Source of the DNA: Welwitschia mirabilis
Lineage: Eukaryota; Gnetophyta; Gnetopsida; Welwitschiales
Length of the DNA: 47,630 nt
Reading direction: 5' to 3'
Assembly (NCBI GenBank): GCA_051453625.1
Contig: JBOZIK010000001.1
Span: forward strand, 54,410,723 to 54,458,352
Both the position numbers and the translations under genes were made by a program. Shown here in pieces: positions 12,012 to 25,478 of this stretch; position 1 is the first letter of the stretch; each line of letters opens with the position of its first letter. A model generated the notes under the pieces. That model saw only the letters and a program-made list of their open reading frames with translations, had not been told where the DNA came from and made no database searches.

Positions 12012-15000
12012 AAATTATGCAATAACAATAAAAGAAAGAAACCTACTTAAGAGCTAGTCCTACATAAATCTTGCTAATGCCGAATGATTATGCAATAACA
12101 ATGAAAGTGTTAAAACTAATTCTAGAAATGATCCTACCTAAATATTACTAATACTAAATGACTTTGCACATTAACAATGAAAGGGTTTAAGTTAATTCTT
12201 TATTAAAAACTAAAAGAGATAGTCATCACGTCATTAGAGAAGGGTGAAGGAGAAAGGCTCCTTAACTAGTCTTAAATCATTCTGTCCCCAAGAAAGAGTT
12301 TCAAAGTACCATGACGTCCTAGCCTTCAAGTCTTTCTCCATGTTAAGCCAACTAAAAATCAAGGCTCTTGTATAAATTAGGAAAGGTTTAGAATCTAAGT
12401 CATGGTTGCGTTAGATGGCAGCTACATAAAGGGGGTTACTTAAAGGCAGTTACATAAGGAGAGAGTTATAAATATGTTTGGTATGTAGCCATAAGAAAAA
12501 AATCTTTGTTTATTTATGCAAACATGATGATGACATGTCCTTTGACTATTGATGATGCTATCAATGGATGCCATATCATGTACCTTCCTTATGATCATCC
12601 TTGTTGCATTGCATGTCGCTACAATGTATTGATTTTTACTTCCATCATGTCTCATCAAAGTTTAAGGTTTACTCTAGATTAACTTCTGACTTTGCTCATA
12701 AGAAAAATGTGATAAACTTCTCAAATTCTAGCAAGAATGTAAGATTACTATACATTTTCCTCAGTAAGCTAATGACACCAGTAGTCCTGGCTAATGGTGT
12801 TAGTATTGGATGCTAAGATTCTTTAATCTTTTGCAGAGTTTTTTATAAGTTAACAATCTTACCAATGACTAGTGTTTGGTGCTGAAATTCTTTAAGCTTT
12901 TGCAGAGTTCTTCATTAGTTAATAACAATCTTGCTAATGTTAGAGGAAAATCCATATATTCATGAAAAGATGATAAAAGGGTAAAAGACATCATTTTATG
13001 ATAAATTGATGAAGTAAATGCCTTTTCCTATGCTAAATTGATCAATTATACTTACTTATAATGTTAATTTTGGCATGTAAATAGAGCGAAAAGCAGAATG
13101 AATTTCAAAGGATTAACAAAGGCTACTAATAAAATTGAAGAGTGTAAATGATAGAAAAGCTAACAGTGCTAATCAAGGATAGTAGTCGTGTCAATTGATT
13201 GAGGAGTTTGTGATTCAAAAAAAAGAGTAATTTAATGATTAATGATGCACAAAATGGTCTAGGTTGAATCTTTTAAAAAATAAAAAGAAAAATTTTGAAT
13301 AACGGAGAATTTAAAAAATAAAACCTAAGAGAGAAGACCCTAAAAAAAAAATCTTTTCAAAACTTTCTACAACAAAAACTGAAATGCATAAGAAAAATTA
13401 AAGCTAACTACTTAAATTTAAAGTGTAGAATGAAAAGAAAAATAAAAAGTAAGTTTTTGATTTTTGACATCTATGTTTTTCAACCCTTATTTAAGACACA
13501 AGTCTATAGAAAATTTATTAGACCTATAACCATAAAGATTTGATTTAGGCTAGAGTGAAAACTTAATGTAACTCAAAAAATGGAACATTTCGAGTATCAA
13601 TAGAAATGGAACAGTTCCCACTAGTAAAAGTATGAAAATGAAAAGATATGCTAAAATGAAAGTAAACTAATTTGGGTAACATTTAGAGTAACCACTATTA
13701 ATCACCATAGGTAGAAGAAAACTAGAACTAAACTAAAAATGCAAGATAGAAATAATTGTGCACCTTCTATAAAGCTATAATGTCATTATCCCTAGCAATA
13801 GTTTCAATAATCTCTTCATGTTTAGATTTTACAAGTTTTTAATCCATAGGGATAAATTGAGATAGAGGAAAAATAGTAATGATACAAGACTTCTTTATAC
13901 TTGTAAAGGATTCAAAACAAAATAAAAATTAAGATTGTGATGAAAGAACTTTGAGTTTAAAAGTAGGGAAATGAAATAACTTCAAAAGACTAACTTGAAT
14001 TATTCAACAATAAAGTTTTCACTTTAATAATATATTACAAATTCTTGAATAATCCTTAAAGTTATCAAGTTTTTATGGTTTAAATCTTGATAACATAGTC
14101 TCACTTACCACATAAGTAGTGGTAAATTTCTTAGTCACTTTGGTTCTTAATAGACTAATTCAAGCATGAAAAGTAGTAAATAAATGTCTAAATACCATTA
14201 AGCAAGGTGACTATAACAAAGAAGTAAATAATATAAAGTCACTCAAAAAATAAAGATACTTAACAATATGTAGCTTCATTCAAGCATTAAAAGTATAGTG
14301 TTAATTGGACCTCAAAATCAAGAATGAAGATCTACTTATATTTCATAGAAGAATAGGAATTACATTACATTAAAGAAAGAAAACTAAAACTAATACAAAC
14401 TCATCAAGCTAGTCTTAGTGCTAGCTCACTCTCGAAAGGGAATCTTAGAATTGATGCTATAAGGGATACAATGTTTTGCAAGCCAAAAATTATTAAAAAT
14501 GAGGGCACTTGGCCTTTTTTATAAGGGCAAATAAGGTTAGGGTTTATTAATTAGGGTTTTTTGCTTAGGGTCTTATAAGTAAAAATTTGACACTTTTATG
14601 GCCACACATTTGTTAGTGTATAATGTCATGATTACCTGATCTCATAATTGAATATTGATTGCTTCTTTAGGACAACTCTAGAATGTAACATTGGAAGTGT
14701 TTTTCTCTAATAGACTAATAGCATCAGTGACCTAGACGGCGGTGCCAGTGTTTTCATCTAGAATACCTCCATCTTTCAGTGTGTACTCTAGAATGTAGCA
14801 TATTACTTGAAATCATCATGTAAAAATGCATAATTTCACAAATTATATTAAAAATGGCACAAGACATATCTTTATTATAAAACAGTTAATTTCATGTCTT
14901 CTCCTAAGCTAACTTGGTCTGATATACTTAGCTTGAATGTCAATTTTTAATGTTGTTAATGACACAATCCTAAATATCTTTTAAAATCAAGAGTATCTTT

Positions 15001-15167
15001 AGTTGAATAACCTAGTATTTGTAGTCATTAGCACTAAAAAGTGTAACTTGAAACAAAGCAATGTCTATACTATTTGACATGTTATTGGATAACTTATCAT
15101 GCTTCCTAACCTAAAAGCTTCAATATCCAATTTGTAAGCTATTACACTGAAAGTGATCTCCCTAATT
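12012..15167 (-). other. Leader region of unit A, no coding capacity seen
   Basis: This stretch is colinear with 32570-35764. No domain is recognised on either strand. It contains two related blocks whose ends resemble each other: 12960-13070 and 14855-14955 both carry an 'agacat...ttctcctaagcta...gatatactta...aatgt.aattttt' pattern. This may be an older internal or LTR duplication. Confidence 0.5.
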
Positions 15168-15177
15168 TCTGATACCA
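15168..15177 (-). other. Primer binding site of unit A (initiator tRNA-Met type)
   Basis: On the minus strand TGGTATCAGA lies two bases after the LTR end ...TTTCAACA. TGGTATCAGAGC is the usual plant PBS complementary to initiator tRNA-Met. Unit B has the diverged CGGTATTAGAGA at the same place, and the two copies together suggest an ancestral TGGTATCAGAGA. Confidence 0.6.
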
Positions 15178-15179
15178 CT

Positions 15180-18100
15180 TGTTGAAACATAATCCATAGG
15201 AAATTGGTTGATGTTGTATTAAATTGTATTAATTACAAGTAATGTAGGCCATGTCTGATATACTTCGAGTACATGCTAAATATAATAGATATAATTTAAG
15301 AAATGATAAATAATCAAAACCACTTAAATAGAAAGAGGTACAATGGTTATCTACTCTAATAATATATGTTAAGAATATAAAGCTATAGGGTATGCATTTG
15401 TAATCCATTTATTTAATATAAAAGTTTCATGATATAGGACCTATGATCTAAATCCTATAAGAACATAGGCATAAGAAGTTAATCTTCAATAAAAAAATTG
15501 TATAAAAGAGCAATGACACTCCTACCAATAACAACATTTCAGACTTTGTCTAATCATCATGCCTCATGCACAAAAAGCTAAACACTTCTACTAGCATGCA
15601 CTCATGGACAATGACAAAACCTAAATCTTCTATGTAGCAATGAAATATAGCAACTATGTAGAAAATATTCATGATCATAATCACAATATTTCTGAAAAGA
15701 ATTTGTCAATAATTAAGATGAGGAAGGTTCTTGGATTTATGAAATTCAAGTACACTTCAGTGAATCCTCTGTTATTCAATGTAATGGAAAAGGCTATGAA
15801 ACGTAATGTGGAAGTTAGCTTAGATCTTTACTTCGTAAAAGGGAAGATTAATGTAGTTCCTTTTTTTAGTTCTTTAGTAACTTGCATATTCATAATGACT
15901 TATCTCCTAATAAATATCTACTAGTTAAGATGCACAAAAACACAAGGATGTATGCGCTCTTTGTAACAAAATGAATAACCAAACAATGCAATAAACTAGT
16001 AAGTGTTTGGCTAGAAAAATCAAGAGGAGAGTGATGCAAGGTATATAAAAATAGTTCACATAAGGAAAATAGTTAAACACTTTAACAAGTTTACAAAACT
16101 ACACCCCTATTTTCTCCTTTCCATGGCAACTCAAGTTCAATTTAACCTTTTAATCTTTCTAAATGATTCATTATAATAGATTATTTAATAAGGAAATATT
16201 CCTCATGAGGGTCTCATATCATGGTTACATAACTAGAAACATGTATTTAAGCTCACCAAAGGCACCTATTCAAAAATTACTATAATGCGATGCTCTCTTC
16301 TCTAATGACAACAATGAGCCAAGTAGAAATATTGAAAATGCATCTAACAATTAACATGACATTAGATCAATAGAATGATAAGTCATTGCAAATCCATTTG
16401 ATCCCTCACATATCACTTAAATCAAAGTTTCATGAAGATTACCTTTTCATCCCATAGTCTTACCCTATCCTTGAAATCATTAGAGAATAAAAGTTTTATC
16501 AAGTACTAATGTATGAAACGACCCTAAAAATAGAGCCTTTTTTATTAGCTTAAAAAAGTATGATAGTGAAAAAATTTCATCTAAAATTGGTGTTTTCCAT
16601 TTTATACTAGATAACCACCTTATCACTAAAACTTACACTTTAGCAGATGTGTAAATGATTTACAACTATATCATTTACAACCTATAAAATGGATATTTAG
16701 ATACTTGGGATGAACGACTTCATATTTTGGCTAAATATGTAGATATAAAAAGTTTTTTACATTTTGTAGACTTTTATCATCTTAGTAATTTAGATGAATG
16801 GAATGACTAAATCTACATAGCTGTTACTAGAGGATCAGAATTGCAATAAAGTCTTGGGCTTTTAGGCAAAAAAAATTGAAATATATTAAACCTAAAAACC
16901 TTTTGTTTAGAACAATGTTTAGAAAATCTTTTGTATGAAATTTGAAAAGGATAATTTTGCATGCATAGCTTTGAACAAACTATTTTATTTTATACTATCC
17001 CAGTAAACCAGGTGATAAGGTTCTCCTAATGGTCATTATGTTTGTGTTTATTCAAATTAGTTCTATTAAATGAATATGCAACTATTATATCACTATGGTA
17101 ATTATAGGAGCTTATTCCTTTTAAAAAGTATGACAAAGAAATCTTTTAAATTCATAGTCAAGCTCTAATCTAGTAAACTTTGTAAGTAATGAAAATGAGT
17201 ATTGACAAATTATTTCTTTGTGAGTGGTTTATTTTTATTTTCTCTTTGGTTTTGATTAAAATTTTATCAAAAAGGATCCCCAAATTGAGTGAGTAATCTT
17301 TAAAGTTGACAAACAAATTGTTCACTCTAGCCAAGTTCAAAATCAAACCTTAATCTATTAGAATTCTCTTATGTAATAATGAGTTATGGAAATCTTTCGT
17401 TATGAGTAATCTTATGTCATTTTTCTTTTATTTTATTTACTAGTTTGTGAAAAATTATATTTTCTGATAATTCTCTTTGATAATAACAAAATGTTTTGTT
17501 GGACTTTAAAAATAGGGTAAAAACTGTGGAGATAGAATTAGGCTATAAGTAAGTAAGAAAATAATTTATCTCCTGATGGCAAAAGTCCTCTTTGATTAAG
17601 GTAAGAATGTAAGACTCATATTTGGTAATGGAAGAATGTTGAAGAATGAAGATTTGAGTCCTCACATTGCTTAGCCTCCATCTCAAATGTGGTCTTACAG
17701 CCTCATTCTCTCTATAGAAACTTAGTGCTATCATGCCTATAGTTGTGTGTAGTTGTAGGTGGCTTCATTCTTGCCTATTATATAACAACACTTCAACCAA
17801 ATAAATAAGCTTAAACTGACTTCCATTTCAATGCTTCTAGAAATTATAATAAGAAATTTATTTACATGCATACAAGTCCTTTTCCAGTTAATATTCCAAC
17901 ACATGTTAATTTTAATTGAGTGGATGAATATCCTTGGTAATCCAAGGCCTTAGGTGCAGCATTTGTAAAATGGCCATCCATTTTTATGTTATTGTCACTT
18001 AAAGCCTATAGATTGATTTATGTCCCACCAACAGAAATGGTACTTAGTTGATTTCCTGCCTTTAAAGTGAAAACCATGATTTCTTAAATTCATAAATAGA

Positions 18101-20005
18101 AGTTGAGGCCCCACTTCTGGCTAAGGTTTCAAGTCTTTAGCCCAGATTTAGGCTTTGCATCCTTTCATAAATATAATGAACAATACTACCAAAGCAACAA
18201 CATTACTTGTAATTCATTGTTATAGGGATTCTAGACTAGTTTTTAAGCCAAATAGAAATTCTACAAATTTGATTAGATTGAGTCTTTCATTCATGTGTTT
18301 AATAACACTGCTAGAACACCAACAAAAAAAAAAAAAAAAATTGTTAATGTGGAATAGGGAACCATTCCTTTCATCTGTCCACCATTATTTGTCCATCTAG
18401 GTACTAAAATTCATCTCCCTAGAATGCACAAATAAAACTAAATTAGAAAGTGACAAATCCTACTCGTAAAATGATGTTTCTACTATCATGATAAAAGTTT
18501 TTAAGCAGTCACTGTGATTGACAAAAGATCCAACTTAGCGTCAAAATTTGAAGCTTTTTCTTTAAAGGAATAGATTTTTATATACATTAGTCCAATAGTT
18601 TATCTTTCTATGGTCAAGTCACACTGATTTCATTTCAATATTCACACCATCCCAAAGAAAAGCATAAGAGGTAATACTAAGTTGGAGTTGAAGATGGATT
18701 TGGCCGTTACAATAAGTACTACCATCCTGTCATATTGGTTCTGAATCACAACTAAGACATGAACATTTGGTAGTCAGATTTCACTTGAACAAGGATCACC
18801 ATTTGGTTTTTGTCACCCCACACAAACCAATGATTTTATCTATGTTATTGTTTCTCATGAACTTCATTACAAGAAGGGGGAAGGGGGAAAAAGCCATGCT
18901 TATTTAAAGCAAAATTACCAAAATACACAATTAGACTTTTCCATTTAATCATTTGCTCTTTAGGACATGCTAAGAAATAACCTTGCCAGTATCATCAAAG
19001 ATGTCTACAAAAGAAAACCATTAAATAAGAAGTGAACATATAGCTTTGACTTTTGCAAGTGAATGTTACTCGTAAAATCACATAGAAGCAACAAAAGAAG
19101 TTTGAGGAAGATAATATCAATGCACTAATCTCTTGCCACATCTAACTACTTAGGTAAAGGAAATCGTAGGAGGGAAGCAACCTTTAGGCCTTATTTTCCT
19201 CCAATGGGTTTTAAGATTATATCCTTACGGATGAAGAACATATCACTGGTGTCATTTCCTAACTCGAACTTTTAGAACTTCATCCCCATAGTAAAATCAA
19301 GTAATGTTCTCATCTCAATTTGTGTTTAAAATGTTAAAAATAGAATTTTAATAATAAGCACCCATATTTACAACTTAATGATGTAATACCAAACACTAAA
19401 ACATAAATTTATATATCTTGTATGTCTTATGTTATGCTTGCATAAACACCTAGTATATGTCTAAGCCAGTTCAGGTACAATACACTTTATGCCCACATTT
19501 TCTTTAATAAAACATTTTGCAAAAGTCATTCAGTTATCCAAATGCCTATTTTCTAATATGGGTTGTCTAATTTTTTATTCTTAAGAATACTAAGACCAAT
19601 ATTAAGGTGCATCATAACCATACCTTCAAAATTCTTTCAATAAAGAATTGGAGGACAATAGATTGTCCTAATAAAGGTTACCATATAGATTCTGAAAGCT
19701 TTTCATTTATCACCTTGGTTTAAGTCAAATAATAATCTATCATAATTTTAATAAACATCCATCATTATCATAATCAATTCCATGCATTATACCATTTTCT
19801 ATAATGGTATAATGTAACATTACTTACATTACTTACATTCCACAGTTACATTTCAAGAATGCAACATTTTTCAAATTAAGTTAAAATCTAAGGTTAATAA
19901 TTCATCTTAATACAAAATGATATTGTTTACCCTTCTCTACAGAATTACTCTATTTTACATTTCAAAAGGCTCCCGATAGGACCTTAAGTCTTCCAATAGA
20001 AAACA
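15180..20005 (-). repeat. 4.8-kb LTR-like block A
   Basis: It starts TGTTGAAACA on the plus strand and ends ...GAAAACA, giving TGTT...AACA ends. It is a direct copy of 35777-40659 at roughly 86-91% identity in sampled parts. One end abuts a PBS-like site. It holds no recognisable protein domain, only poorly conserved short ORFs. Compared with block B it is consistently richer in A and T at mismatched positions. It lacks the extra 145 bp found in block B. Confidence 0.65.
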
Positions 20006-21279
20006 CAATTGTGTTTTTCTCATAGAGTGCAATAGTGAAAACGGCGATGCAGATGGGTGTAAAAATGAAAATTAAATTGAACCATAAACCTTGTGGACAA
20101 AAAAGACAAAATAACTAGGTTAATGACCTCTTTATCAAAATTTTTATGAATTTTATTTTTTTTAATTAATCAAAATGTCATCCTAATAAGATATTCATTA
20201 ACTAAACTTGTAAAAATTAAAAAATGTATAGGATAATCTTAAGTGAAAATGTTAAGAAAAACATGCCTAAGAAAATCTTTAATTCTCACATTTTATTCTT
20301 CACAATTAACCTTTCTACAATCATACATATTCCTTGTTTCAAGCATTTGGATCATACTGAGCATTCAATGTTATGACATTTTCATTTAATAGAGTTAAGA
20401 ATGTTGTTTTTTAAAGAAATCAGTGTTGCATTACCAATGAGATTTTATAGCCCTAATCATGTTATAAGTAAATTATTAAAGCCACATTATCAACAAGCAT
20501 CCATAGCCCTACTGTAGTTAATTAAATCCAATACATTGATTAATAAGAAAATATGCTTTTGAAGAAGAGACATTATATTTTCTTTTGATTCTATTTCTCA
20601 TATTCATCATTTTCTTATGCACATAGGAGGGATCATTGGCTTATTAGCCTAATTAAGAAATATTTATCCTCATAAAATGCTTGAAAATAGAAAAATATAA
20701 TATGAAAGTAGATTTCACATTTTCATCCTAATTTTCCAAAATTAAAGACCTTAAGCAAAACTAACCTTAATAAGATAACTCAAAAATAAGCATAACTTTT
20801 TCTTGAATAATACAACTGCATTTAAATTCTACTGAAACTTGTAATGAGAAAATGATTACTTATTAACATTTTATTTGTTAAGAACCATTAACCAAGATGT
20901 ATGAAAGGGGTATATTATTGGTACACTTAATGAAATGATTTGAAAATGGAATGGATGTATTAGAAGGCTTGAAAGGTGGTAACATTTAAGGTCCTCTATG
21001 AAGAAAACATTCTTGATTGTTATTTGATTTGTTGTAAATTGAATGGTGTTATGGCAAGAATGTTTTTTGATGACACCAAAAGAGGAGGACTTTGAAATGT
21101 TGGAGTCATGTGGCTTAAACTGATGGTTATCTAAAGAAGGCATAAGAAAGATAACATTTTGATGAGATGACTTTGCACATAAGCATAAGAATCTAAAAGG
21201 GCATGTGAAGTGCAAACAGTAAAGTCTAAGCACTTGAAATCAAATGAAGTCCAACCTATATCATTTTTATGCTTTTTTA

Positions 21280-21810
21280 ATAATTCATTAAAGGATGAAT
21301 TCAAAAAATCAGAATGATCACAAGAGGAAAGAATTCATTGTTCACTAGCAAAATAGTTATCATAATGAATTCCATAAACAAAATCAATCTCATTAACATC
21401 CCTTAGTAGTTTAATCACATTAAAAATATTCAAGTCCATCATTATATTATAAAAGAAAATCTTCATTAGATGGTTCCTACAATTAATAAGAGCATTTGCT
21501 GTCATAAGAAAAGGCCTACCTAAGATAATAGGAAATGAATTGTGATTCCATTTCTAACACAATGAAGTCTATTGAAAAATATCAATTGTCTACTTGAACA
21601 ATCACATCTTCTACTATTCCTAGTAGTGACTTTAATGAATTATCAATCAAGTGCAACTAGACTTTTGCTCATTTAAAATCATTTCAGCCAAGATCCTTCT
21701 AAACTGAATGGGGTAAGAGATTAATACTTATTTCAAGATCTAATAATGTTTTCCTAACATGTTTATCTCCAATTGTAATAGATATTGTTGGGAAACTAGG
21801 GTCTTTATAC
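21280..21810 (-). pseudogene. Ty3/Gypsy aspartic protease remnant, unit B
   Basis: Minus-strand reading gives ISITIGDKHVRKTLLDLEIS, then INLLP, GIVEDVIVQVDN and FIVLEME, parallel to unit A's protease. The active site has drifted differently (D-L-E-I-S here, D-L-K-T-S in A, family D-L-G-A-S). GIVEDVIVQVD is closer to the family pattern than in A. Stops interrupt the frame. Confidence 0.7.
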
Positions 21811-22607
21811 TTTTGAAGAATTTTATTTTGTATTATTATGCTGGTTTGTTAAGCTAGAAAGGTTTTTTTTCCTAAACATGCATTCTCCTTTTAATCATGC
21901 ACATATCCTTGAGAAATTTCACGTAAGAGGTAATTTCTATGATGGCTTCTAAAAGAGGTATGTTAATTTTAACTTCTTTAAAAATCTCTAAGGCTTTTAG
22001 CTATTTTTTATAATGTTTTCTTTCTTGAGTTATTGTGGAAATGTAGAGGTTCCAATAAATGGGCATAGGCTTTCCCAATTTCTCTACTATACTATGTTTC
22101 TAATTGTTTGGAATAGATGTTATCTCTTTTATTAGTTTGATTTTTCTCTAGACCATAGTTGATTTCTTTTCCACTTCTAAGATAGATATCCTTGTTTTCT
22201 TCTATGTGATTTGGTTCTATTCCTTCTAGGATTTTAATTCCTTGGAGAGTTGGTTATGGTCTCATTAGAAGTTTGTCAGCCTCTTGATTGATTAAAGAAG
22301 AGAGAATATGGATGGTGTTTTACTAAAGTTCTTTAAGGTTTCATTTATCTTTTTAATTTATTTTCATTTGTAATTCTATGAACTTCTTAGAGGTATTCTC
22401 TAATGGGTTTGATGTGGAAAGTTAACGGTTTAATAAGGCATGATGGTTGAAATGGTATTGATTTAAAGGATAAGGATGAGAAGATGATGGAAAAGAATTT
22501 CTTAGTTGACTAGTATGAGCTTGATTATGGGTGTTGTCCTATTTCCAAGAAATGTTAAGATAGTTTCTCCACATAGGATTATAGGTATTTGAGTAAGGAT
22601 CATTCTT

Positions 22608-22949
22608 NNNNNNNNNNNNNNNNNNNNNNNNNNNNNNNNNNNNNNNNNNNNNNNNNNNNNNNNNNNNNNNNNNNNNNNNNNNNNNNNNNNNNNNNNNNNN
22701 NNNNNNNNNNNNNNNNNNNNNNNNNNNNNNNNNNNNNNNNNNNNNNNNNNNNNNNNNNNNNNNNNNNNNNNNNNNNNNNNNNNNNNNNNNNNNNNNNNNN
22801 NNNNNNNNNNNNNNNNNNNNNNNNNNNNNNNNNNNNNNNNNNNNNNNNNNNNNNNNNNNNNNNNNNNNNNNNNNNNNNNNNNNNNNNNNNNNNNNNNNNN
22901 NNNNNNNNNNNNNNNNNNNNNNNNNNNNNNNNNNNNNNNNNNNNNNNNN
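22608..22949. other. Assembly gap, 342 N
   Basis: This N run is not 100 long, so it is probably an estimated-size gap. It hides the point where unit B stops matching unit A before the Copia insertion. Confidence 0.95.
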
Positions 22950-24012
22950 TTACATGAAAGATATCTAGTTTATAGTTGAGGAGATGTAAAATTATTGTCA
23001 ACATACCTGAAAAGATTTTAAGGATACTATCCAACCAATATAATAAGAGGCTATAACTCTAATTAATAGCATTTCAACTTGATATTTGGCCACCTTTGAA
23101 ATGTGAGTTGATTATACTTTAGGTTTTAAACTATATAAACATTATTAAACTCAACTCTATAGCCTTTTATTTCATCTCGAAATACACCTAATATAGGTGA
23201 TAGGTGGTATGTGAGATAGATGCATGCTAACAATTGATCCCTACTTCCTTTAAATATCAATGAAACATGATTCATCATTGTTGATAGCTTAAGATAGTAA
23301 GTTGATTTAAGTTCATACATGGTTAGGGCAAGAGACTAGTGATTAAACCGCTTACAGAAGGGTATTATCAAAAAAATGCAATGCAATTCACCTTGATGAT
23401 GAAATCCAATTGTGGGGATGAATGTTATTAGAATTATCTTGATTTAGTCTTATTTGGTAAATATACCATTCAAATGCATGCAAATAATTCTAACTAATGT
23501 TGATATTTAATGAATTATTTACTTAGTTATAATAATTCTAGTCATTATTCAATTCATTTTATAGAAACAACCATAAAAAGAAAGCAAGCATACAAGAACC
23601 TTTTTTTAAAAGATTATAATAATAAAAATATAGATAAAGGAAACTTTCTTTTCTTTCTATTTTAGTAATCAAAAAATATAAAATAATTTACTTAAAGTAA
23701 CTATAACATACCTAGAGCTATGTCAATCCTAAAAGCATTCTACCATGCTCATATGACAATCTCCTAGGATTGGTGTAAAGTAGGTAAACAAAATAAAATA
23801 TAGCTCAATAAGAATATTATGATGTAATTATTTATCCAAAAATCTCATATGACTATATTATAAGTTAATAAAAATAACTAATAAGCTAAAGTCTACTTAT
23901 GGTGCTTAAATCATTAAGGTAAAAATTCTTTCAAGCATGCACATTCAAAGTAAGCTAAAGAAAAAGGGTAAAAAGTGTATTTCTACAAATAAATACTACT
24001 TATAGATAACGT
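22950..24012. other. Unassigned sequence between gap and Copia element
   Basis: This stretch matches neither unit A at the expected position nor the Copia LTR. A 64-codon open frame on the minus strand (23126-23320) shows no recognisable domain. It may be a second insertion or a contig joined across the gap. Confidence 0.4.
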
Positions 24013-25397
24013 TGTTAGATTATATTTGCCAATTCATGTTAAACTAATTTCTCTTATGTAGTACAAGTTGTTACATATTGTGTGCAGATGAGATTGAGTT
24101 TTGTAAGTGAAATAATTAAACCAAAATACATTAGAAAAACTACTCAGTTATGTTTACTTCTGTAGGAGTTGGCCAGATTCTAAAGGGGTTGACCGCACTT
24201 GAAGAAATCTTAAAAAAAATAAACTGAACCCAAAGGGATCAACCAGATTTTGAAGGGGTCAACCGACCTATAATCTGTAGAACTAGTATTCTTGAATCAA
24301 ATGGAAAGGAGTCAACCAGATATTCATGGAGTCGACTAGATTTGAGGAACTAACATGAAATAGTCCTAAATCGAGAGGAAAGAGGTCGATCAAATATTCA
24401 TATGGTCAACTGGACCTAAGAAGTTGACAGTCCATAATTCTAGACTAAGAGGAAAGGGGTTGACGAGACCCAGTATGAGGTTAATCAACTTCTCATGGGG
24501 TTGATCAGATTTTTATGGGGTCAACCAGATTTTTGTGGGGTCAATCAAAGTATGCGAAAAAGCAAAATTTGTAAATGTTATGTATCTGTTACTAGTCGTT
24601 TTCTAGTCATTTATAGCCGTTGGAGCCACAATTCATTTGTAATAAACCCTAATAACCCTCATTACAAATAGCTAGACAGTAGTTGACCTAGAGACCTTTT
24701 TATAGTACTATTCTAAATCGACATATTCATTGTGGATTTGAAAGATTAAGTTTTATTTCCATTGGCATATTCTTGATTTGTTTCATATCTAATTAAGGAG
24801 ATCTATCCTTAGCAAAAAGAACTATACTCAGAATTAGATCTAAGAGCTTTATCATTGTGTTCTATTTGGAGAAGAGCTTTATTTATTGTACTAGTACTGA
24901 ACTTATGATATCTGAGATACCAAGGCTATATTGTGTCCCATATATTGATTTCATAGGTTAAAACTTGTCCTGAAAAACTCTTTTGTTAAAGGTTGAGACT
25001 TAGCCCACAAAAGTCTAGTGTTAAGGTTGAGACTTAGCCTATAAAAGTCTACTTGTAAGGGTTAGAGGTGAACTTTACAAACTTGTGAAGTAACAGAGAT
25101 CTAAGATCAATTATGGGAGAATCTGATCATCAAGAGTGGAGTAGGGAATTTTTCAAACTATTATAAATCTTGCATGTATCAAAAGTTGGTGGTTCATATT
25201 TTTCTGTCTTTTGATTCTTTACATTTAGTTTTTCATTTTTTATATGCACATTTTTTATTTTATTATTTTTACATGAAAATAGGATTTAGATAACTTTAAT
25301 ATGTTTTTGAGATTAAGTTTAAGATTTATTTTTTAAAGAACATATTCAATCCCCCCTCCCTCCTCCCAATTCCCCTCTAAAGTTCTCGATCCTATCA
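24013..25397 (+). repeat. 5' LTR of the Copia element
   Basis: It has TG...CA ends. The middle (24170-24550) carries about ten degenerate GGTCGACC(A/G)GAT motifs, mostly decayed to ggttgacc or ggtcaacc. A C-rich tract (25351-25375) lies just before the end. Confidence 0.88.
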
Positions 25398-25413
25398 TTT
25401 GTTATCAGAGCAT
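25398..25413 (+). other. Primer binding site of the Copia element
   Basis: Directly after the LTR end the sequence reads TTTGTTATCAGAGCATC. This matches the common plant Copia PBS core TGGTATCAGAGC except for one base. Confidence 0.75.
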
Positions 25414-25478
25414 CAGTTAGTGTTTGAGAGAGTTTTAGAGATCTAGACTTAAGAACCCTAAAAATAAGTAACCCAATT

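Larger units (their letters stand above)
2206..20005 (-). mobile_element. Large Gypsy-derived non-autonomous retroelement, unit A (hAT-interrupted)
   Basis: Reading on the minus strand, the order is a 4.8-kb LTR-like block (20005-15180), a Met-type PBS, about 3.8 kb of leader, a decayed Athila-like gag (about 5690-4765), an aspartic protease remnant (about 4050-3480) and about 1.3 kb of unrecognised sequence ending at 2206. No RT, RNase H or integrase motif was found. A hAT transposon (6359-12003 plus one TSD copy) interrupts the leader. Without it the unit is about 12.15 kb, close to unit B. Direct homology to unit B runs through 2206-4830, 4877-6358 and 12012-20005. Classification as a LARD/TR-GAG-like element is inference; the direct repeat itself is visible. 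Confidence 0.65.

Noticed and set aside
15640-15924. 94-codon open frame conserved at the same place in LTR B (36237-36614)
   Set aside because: About a fifth of the residues differ while nucleotide divergence is about 10%, which is what unconstrained drift gives. No domain was recognised, so it was not called a gene.
18324-18342. Poly(A) run in LTR A as a possible retrogene or SINE tail
   Set aside because: The same place in LTR B has a shorter run with the same flanks, so it is a mononucleotide slippage tract.
20871-21233. 120-codon minus-strand open frame in unit B
   Set aside because: The matching part of unit A (about 3060-3430) is interrupted by several stops. The composition is typical of AT-rich noncoding repeat, and no domain was seen.
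22589-23034. Long open frames on both strands over the second gap
   Set aside because: They consist almost wholly of N and are artefacts of the gap.
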